DNA of 64,000 bases from Furfurilactobacillus curtus (GTDB lineage Bacteria; Bacillota; Bacilli; Lactobacillales; Lactobacillaceae), in NCBI RefSeq assembly GCF_045862785.1, contig NZ_BQXO01000004.1, forward strand, positions 124,001 to 188,000, in the 5' to 3' direction. The position numbers and the translations under genes were made by a program. The notes below the pieces were generated by a model. That model worked only from the letters and a program-made list of their open reading frames with translations, had not been told where the DNA came from and searched no databases. Positions 60,444 to 64,000 of the stretch are shown here, one piece after another. Each line of letters starts with the position of its first letter. Position 1 is the first letter of the stretch.

Positions 60444-61916
60444 TTAATTATCAAATTTTAAGGAGCTTACATAACCGTGCACTTCTTCAATGATATGTTG
60501 TTTATGGTCCCACAGTTTTTGCGATAAATCGACTGGATAAATTTGTGGATTTAAATCACGTTTGTATTCATCCCACAATGACGCCAATTGTTCAGCGGCA
60601 AAGGCTTTTGTATCCGCCAACTCAGGGATTTCATAGACTTGTTGCCCCTGATCAAAGATATCCACCAGGATAGGCCGAGCATTAAAATCGGTCACATCTT
60701 TATTGATGTAAGTATAGCTAGGATGAAACATATGCAGTTTATCCTCATGGTCCGGGCGTTCATCGGTTAGCGCCACATAGTCCCCTTCTGATTTGCCATC
60801 AGCACGCTTGGTGATTCGCCAAACTTGCTTTTTCCCAGGAGTGGTCACCTTTTCAGCGTTGCTTGATAATTTGATGGTATCCACCATTTTGCCCCGTTCA
60901 TTTTCAACGGAAACCAATTTGTACACAGCGCCCAAGGCTGGTTGATCGAAGGCGGTGATCAGCTTTGTTCCCACTCCCCAGACATCGATTTTAGCACCTT
61001 GCATCTTAAGATTGGTAATTGTCTTCTCGTCAAGATCGTTGGAAGCGTAAATCTTCGCATCAGGGAAACCTGCTTCATCCAATTGTTCGCGGACCCGCTT
61101 TGAGATATATGCCATATCTCCCGAATCAATGCGGACGCCCAAAAAGTTGATTTGATCACCCATTTCACGAGCAACTCGAATCGCGTTAGGTACACCGGAT
61201 CGTAGGGTGTCATACGTGTCGACTAAGAAGACACAATCCTTATGGGAGCGTGCATAGGCCATAAAAGCATCATAATCATTGCGATACGTTTGCACCAAGC
61301 TATGGGCATGTGTGCCACTCACTGGGATGCCAAAAATTTTACCAGCACGCATATTACTTGTGGCATCAAAGCCACCGATATACGCTGCCCGTGTGCCCCA
61401 AATAGCGGCATCTAATTCTTGCGCACGTCGGGTACCAAATTCCAAAATGCCATCGTTACCAGCAGCAGATCGAATGCGAGCCGCTTTCGTCGCAATCAAT
61501 GTCTGATAATTAACAATGTTGAGCAACGCTGTTTCAACTAATTGACAATCGACTAACGTGCCCTCAACTTGAACAAGCGGTTCGTTATTGAAGACTAGGT
61601 CGCCTTCGCGAGCCGCTCGAATCGTACCGGTAAATTTAAAGTCGTGTAAATAAGCTAAGAACGCTGGCGAGTATTGATTTAAACTCGCTAAATAAGCTAA
61701 ATCCGTTTCGCTAAAGCGAAGCTGCTTGATGTAATCGATTAACCGTTCTAAACCTGCGAACACGGCATAACCATTATGAAAAGGTAAATCGCGGAAATAT
61801 AATTCAAAAACAGCATGACGGTCAGCCACGCCTTCTTCAAAGTAGGTCTGTACCATATTGACTTCATAAGCGTCTGTGTGAAGCGTCAAACTATCATCAG
61901 GGTAACGCGTTGCCAT
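60444..61916 (-). CDS. pncB: Nicotinate phosphoribosyltransferase
   Basis: It makes nicotinate mononucleotide from nicotinate and PRPP with ATP. The 490-residue protein has the N-terminal DAYEVNMVQTYFEEGVADRHAVFELYFRDLPF (about residues 16-47), and LEFGTRRAQELDAAIWGTRAAYIGGFDATSN (about residues 154-184). The catalytic histidine segment is SGTHAHSLVQ (about residue 200). Length is normal. It is the first gene of the pncB-nadE operon and works with the nicotinamidase near 5.2 kb. Confidence 0.97.
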   Translation of the reverse strand: MATRYPDDSLTLHTDAYEVNMVQTYFEEGVADRHAVFELYFRDLPFHNGYAVFAGLERLIDYIKQLRFSETDLAYLASLNQYSPAFLAYLHDFKFTGTIRAAREGDLVFNNEPLVQVEGTLVDCQLVETALLNIVNYQTLIATKAARIRSAAGNDGILEFGTRRAQELDAAIWGTRAAYIGGFDATSNMRAGKIFGIPVSGTHAHSLVQTYRNDYDAFMAYARSHKDCVFLVDTYDTLRSGVPNAIRVAREMGDQINFLGVRIDSGDMAYISKRVREQLDEAGFPDAKIYASNDLDEKTITNLKMQGAKIDVWGVGTKLITAFDQPALGAVYKLVSVENERGKMVDTIKLSSNAEKVTTPGKKQVWRITKRADGKSEGDYVALTDERPDHEDKLHMFHPSYTYINKDVTDFNARPILVDIFDQGQQVYEIPELADTKAFAAEQLASLWDEYKRDLNPQIYPVDLSQKLWDHKQHIIEEVHGYVSSLKFDN

Positions 61917-62065
61917 TGGAATTACGATCCTTCCCGATTGAATTTTATTTAACCCTCACATTCTACCATATCCCCCACTAATGCGGTGATTTGTGCAATG
62001 ACATCCGCGAAAACTGGGCTCAAATCGGATTTAAACCACCCAGCCAAAGTAAAAGGCGTCAGTAA

Positions 62066-62107
62066 AAAAGTGATCTGCACGAAAGTTTCCGCACAAATCA
62101 CTACTTT
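62066..62107 (-). terminator. Terminator of the nagA-gntR operon
   Basis: AGTGAT and ATCACT form the outer stem with an inner TGTGCG/CGTGCA helix, followed on the minus strand by a T-run. The remaining gap 61917-62128 shows nothing else clear. Confidence 0.85.
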
Positions 62108-62128
62108 TAAAACAAAAATATAAATAAA

Positions 62129-62830
62129 CTATCGCTCTAGATAAAATTCAAACCGACTACCAACATATTGGGTCCGTACATATTCAAATGGCGTACCATC
62201 GTTTAAAAATGAAACCTGGCGAAGTCGCAGAAGTGGCGCACTACGTTTGACATTTAAGTATTCAGCCACTCGTTCACTAGCGGTCATCGCTGACACGGTC
62301 TGCTGGGCATGCCCAACTTTTAAGCCGGCCTCGTCTTCCAAGACGCGATACAATGAATTGGTCACGTCTTCCTTAGAAAATCGCTTAATCAATCGTTCTG
62401 GTACCGTCGCGACTTCAAAACAAATCGGTTCATCATTGCCAAATCGAATCCGTTCCATGCGCAGAATTTGTTCGGTTGGCGCCAACTGTAATTTTTCACT
62501 TTCAGACAATGATGGCGCGGTAATGTGATAAGAGACGGTTCGTGAAGATGGTACCTTACCAGCCTGCTCCATCAACTCAGTGAAGCTGGTCACACCAGAC
62601 ATCCGTTCTTGCACCTTGCGATTAGCGACGTAGGTGCCGGCGCCGACACGACGCTCTAATAATCCTTCTTCAACCAACGTCTGCACAGCTTGTCGAAGGG
62701 TCATCCGGCTAACGCCAAATTGGATGGCTAACTCCCGTTCAGAGGGAATTTTGTCGCCCACTTGCCATTGCCCATCTTCAACTGCTTTACGCAAGCGATT
62801 ATGAATTTGAATGTATATTGGTGAGGCCAT
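62129..62830 (-). CDS. GntR/HutC-type regulator of amino-sugar use (NagR-like)
   Basis: The 233-residue protein has a GntR winged helix (GDKIPSERELAIQFGVSRMTLRQAVQTLVEEGLLERRVGAGTYVA, about residues 24-68) and a UTRA ligand domain. It lies 28 bases after nagA on the same strand, which suggests that it senses GlcNAc-6-phosphate or glucosamine-6-phosphate like NagR/YvoA of Bacillus; that is inference. I use the ATG at 62830 (MASPIYIQIHNRL) with AAGGG 9 bases upstream; an ATG three codons earlier touches that site. Confidence 0.9.
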   Translation of the reverse strand: MASPIYIQIHNRLRKAVEDGQWQVGDKIPSERELAIQFGVSRMTLRQAVQTLVEEGLLERRVGAGTYVANRKVQERMSGVTSFTELMEQAGKVPSSRTVSYHITAPSLSESEKLQLAPTEQILRMERIRFGNDEPICFEVATVPERLIKRFSKEDVTNSLYRVLEDEAGLKVGHAQQTVSAMTASERVAEYLNVKRSAPLLRLRQVSFLNDGTPFEYVRTQYVGSRFEFYLER

Positions 62831-62858
62831 CTTATCCATCCCTTACTTTTTTTGATAT

Positions 62859-63992
62859 TTAATCGTCAAATCGACGCCCATAACTATAGGTCCGTTCCAA
62901 TGTCTGTGTCCGATCCATCACGTTAAAGTCTGCATCTTTACCTGGAATCAAGGCACCCTTAGTCGTTAAACCGAATTCTTCAGCCTGGTTAACCGACGAC
63001 ATTTGGACAGCTTCTTCGATCCCACAACCGGTAAAGTATTGAATGTTGCGGAAAGCGTCGTCGTAACGTAATACTGAGCCAGCCAGATTGCCCGTCTCTA
63101 ACCGCGCCTGTTTATCTTTAACAATTACTTTTTGACCGCCAAGTTCACTAATTCCTTCAGGCATGCCTTTAGCCCGCATGGAATCAGTAACCAAATCAAT
63201 TCGTTCTGGTCCCTTCTGTTCGTAAGCGAGTTTAATCATGTCCGGAACAATGTGGAAGCCATCACAAATGAGTTCGCAATACATATTGTCTTCCAACATG
63301 GCATGACCGGTAACGCCAGGTTCACGGTGCTTGAATTCACGCTGTGCATTGTATAAGTGAGTGACATGGGTTGCCTTAGAAGCTAGCATCTGTTCACGAG
63401 TTGCATTACTGTGACCAACCGAGGGAACAATGTTGTGGCTGAGGCAATAAGCTTCAAAATCACGCGAACCGGGATCTTCTGGTGCATAAGTAATGAGACG
63501 AACACGATTACCAGACAGTTTATTCCAATTATCCAATAACTCGATGTTCGGATCAGTGATGTACTGCTCCGGTTGTGCGCCTTTGAAGGTGGCCGAGATA
63601 AATGGCCCTTCCAAATGCACCCCTTGGATGACTGGGTTCTCTTCAGCAGCAGCGGCGATCCCTTTCATCGCGTGATCTAAATGTTCCGTAGATTGTGTCA
63701 TAGTTGTCGGGAATAGTGTCGTAACACCTTCATGAATCATATCATTGACCATTTCGTTAATTTGGTCAGCGTTACCATCCATTGAATCAAAGCTATAACC
63801 ACCATGGACATGAACATCGATAAATCCTGGCACGATCACTTTGCCAGAGACAAATTCAACTTCATCTTCTGGTTCAGCCACGTAGTCACTCATTGGCCCA
63901 ATCGCCTCGATGGACTTACTAAAGCGAATGTAACCGTCGTCAATCTTTTCTTCACCCGTATAAATAATCGCGTGCTTCAAAACCGTACTCAT
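62859..63992 (-). CDS. nagA: N-acetylglucosamine-6-phosphate deacetylase
   Basis: It removes the acetyl group from GlcNAc-6-phosphate in wall recycling and amino-sugar catabolism. The 377-residue amidohydrolase has the HxH metal motif in DVHVHGGYSF (about residues 59-68), GVHLEGPFIS with the metal-binding glutamate, GHSNAT, THLYNA and the catalytic aspartate in VTDSMRAKG (about residue 270). It starts at 63992, close to the window edge; promoter and ribosome binding site are mostly outside. It is the first gene of the nagA-gntR operon. Confidence 0.96.
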   Translation of the reverse strand: MSTVLKHAIIYTGEEKIDDGYIRFSKSIEAIGPMSDYVAEPEDEVEFVSGKVIVPGFIDVHVHGGYSFDSMDGNADQINEMVNDMIHEGVTTLFPTTMTQSTEHLDHAMKGIAAAAEENPVIQGVHLEGPFISATFKGAQPEQYITDPNIELLDNWNKLSGNRVRLITYAPEDPGSRDFEAYCLSHNIVPSVGHSNATREQMLASKATHVTHLYNAQREFKHREPGVTGHAMLEDNMYCELICDGFHIVPDMIKLAYEQKGPERIDLVTDSMRAKGMPEGISELGGQKVIVKDKQARLETGNLAGSVLRYDDAFRNIQYFTGCGIEEAVQMSSVNQAEEFGLTTKGALIPGKDADFNVMDRTQTLERTYSYGRRFDD

Positions 63993-64000
63993 TGATCTTC

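Noticed and set aside
1..64000. Prophage, insertion sequence, toxin-antitoxin or defence system
   Set aside because: No transposase, integrase, restriction, abortive-infection or toxin-antitoxin gene was recognised in any frame; the region is core genome.

Overview
The window is a core-genome segment of a low-to-medium-GC lactic acid bacterium, almost certainly of the family Lactobacillaceae. Support comes from the ctsR-clpC operon without mcsAB, a D-lactate dehydrogenase, PepC and C69 PepD peptidases, an oleate hydratase, a mannose-class PTS with a DUF956 protein and a sigma-54-type promoter, T-box control of serS and NAD salvage through nicotinamidase, PncB and NadE. I cannot fix the genus from the sequence alone. 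I see no prophage, insertion sequence, CRISPR array or integrated plasmid.

Layout. 1-4.9 kb: S10 ribosomal operon on the minus strand (rpsJ to rplP, with only the first codons of rpmC), with its promoter and a folded leader. 5.2-7.3 kb: nicotinamidase and a C69 dipeptidase on the plus strand. 7.4-10.7 kb: str operon (rpsL-rpsG-fusA) with promoter. 10.7-13.6 kb: prepilin peptidase, then an ArsR-type regulator with oleate hydratase. 13.7-21.0 kb: rpoB-rpoC. 21.3-25.3 kb: TetR regulator and ctsR-clpC. 25.5-30.5 kb: tenA, D-lactate dehydrogenase, a small operon (two unknown proteins and an EamA transporter) and an NrnA-type DHH phosphoesterase. 30.7-36 kb: five tRNAs, serS under a T-box, a deoxynucleoside kinase, and a lysine permease under a lysine riboswitch. 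36-43 kb: Rrf2 regulator, two GNATs, a hydrolase, pepC and a CiaRH-like two-component system. 43-46.4 kb: phosphoglycerate mutase, a LysM/CHAP wall hydrolase and an AEC carrier. 46.5-51 kb: mannose-class PTS operon. 51.3-55.2 kb: zinc-free S14, LCP protein, flavin-type split barrel protein, tRNA-Leu and SprT. 55.2-59.5 kb: P-type ATPase behind a yybP-ykoY (Mn2+) element, and a FemAB-type transferase. 59.6-64 kb: nadE-pncB and nagA-gntR.

Regulation is the richest part. Readable signals include sigma-A promoters with 16-18 bp spacers, a sigma-54-type promoter before the PTS, a cre site lying on the -35 box of the arsR-ohyA operon, a CtsR operator, a Zur-like palindrome before the zinc-independent rpsN, and T-box, lysine and Mn2+ leader RNAs. 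The most unexplained element is a roughly 170-nt folded leader before a GNAT gene (38.29-38.46 kb). It holds mutually exclusive helices and matches no leader family I recognise; it is the best candidate here for an undescribed regulatory RNA. Several genes appear to start at TTG (rpoB, pepC, the EamA transporter gene, the ATPase-linked gene), judged from Shine-Dalgarno spacing.
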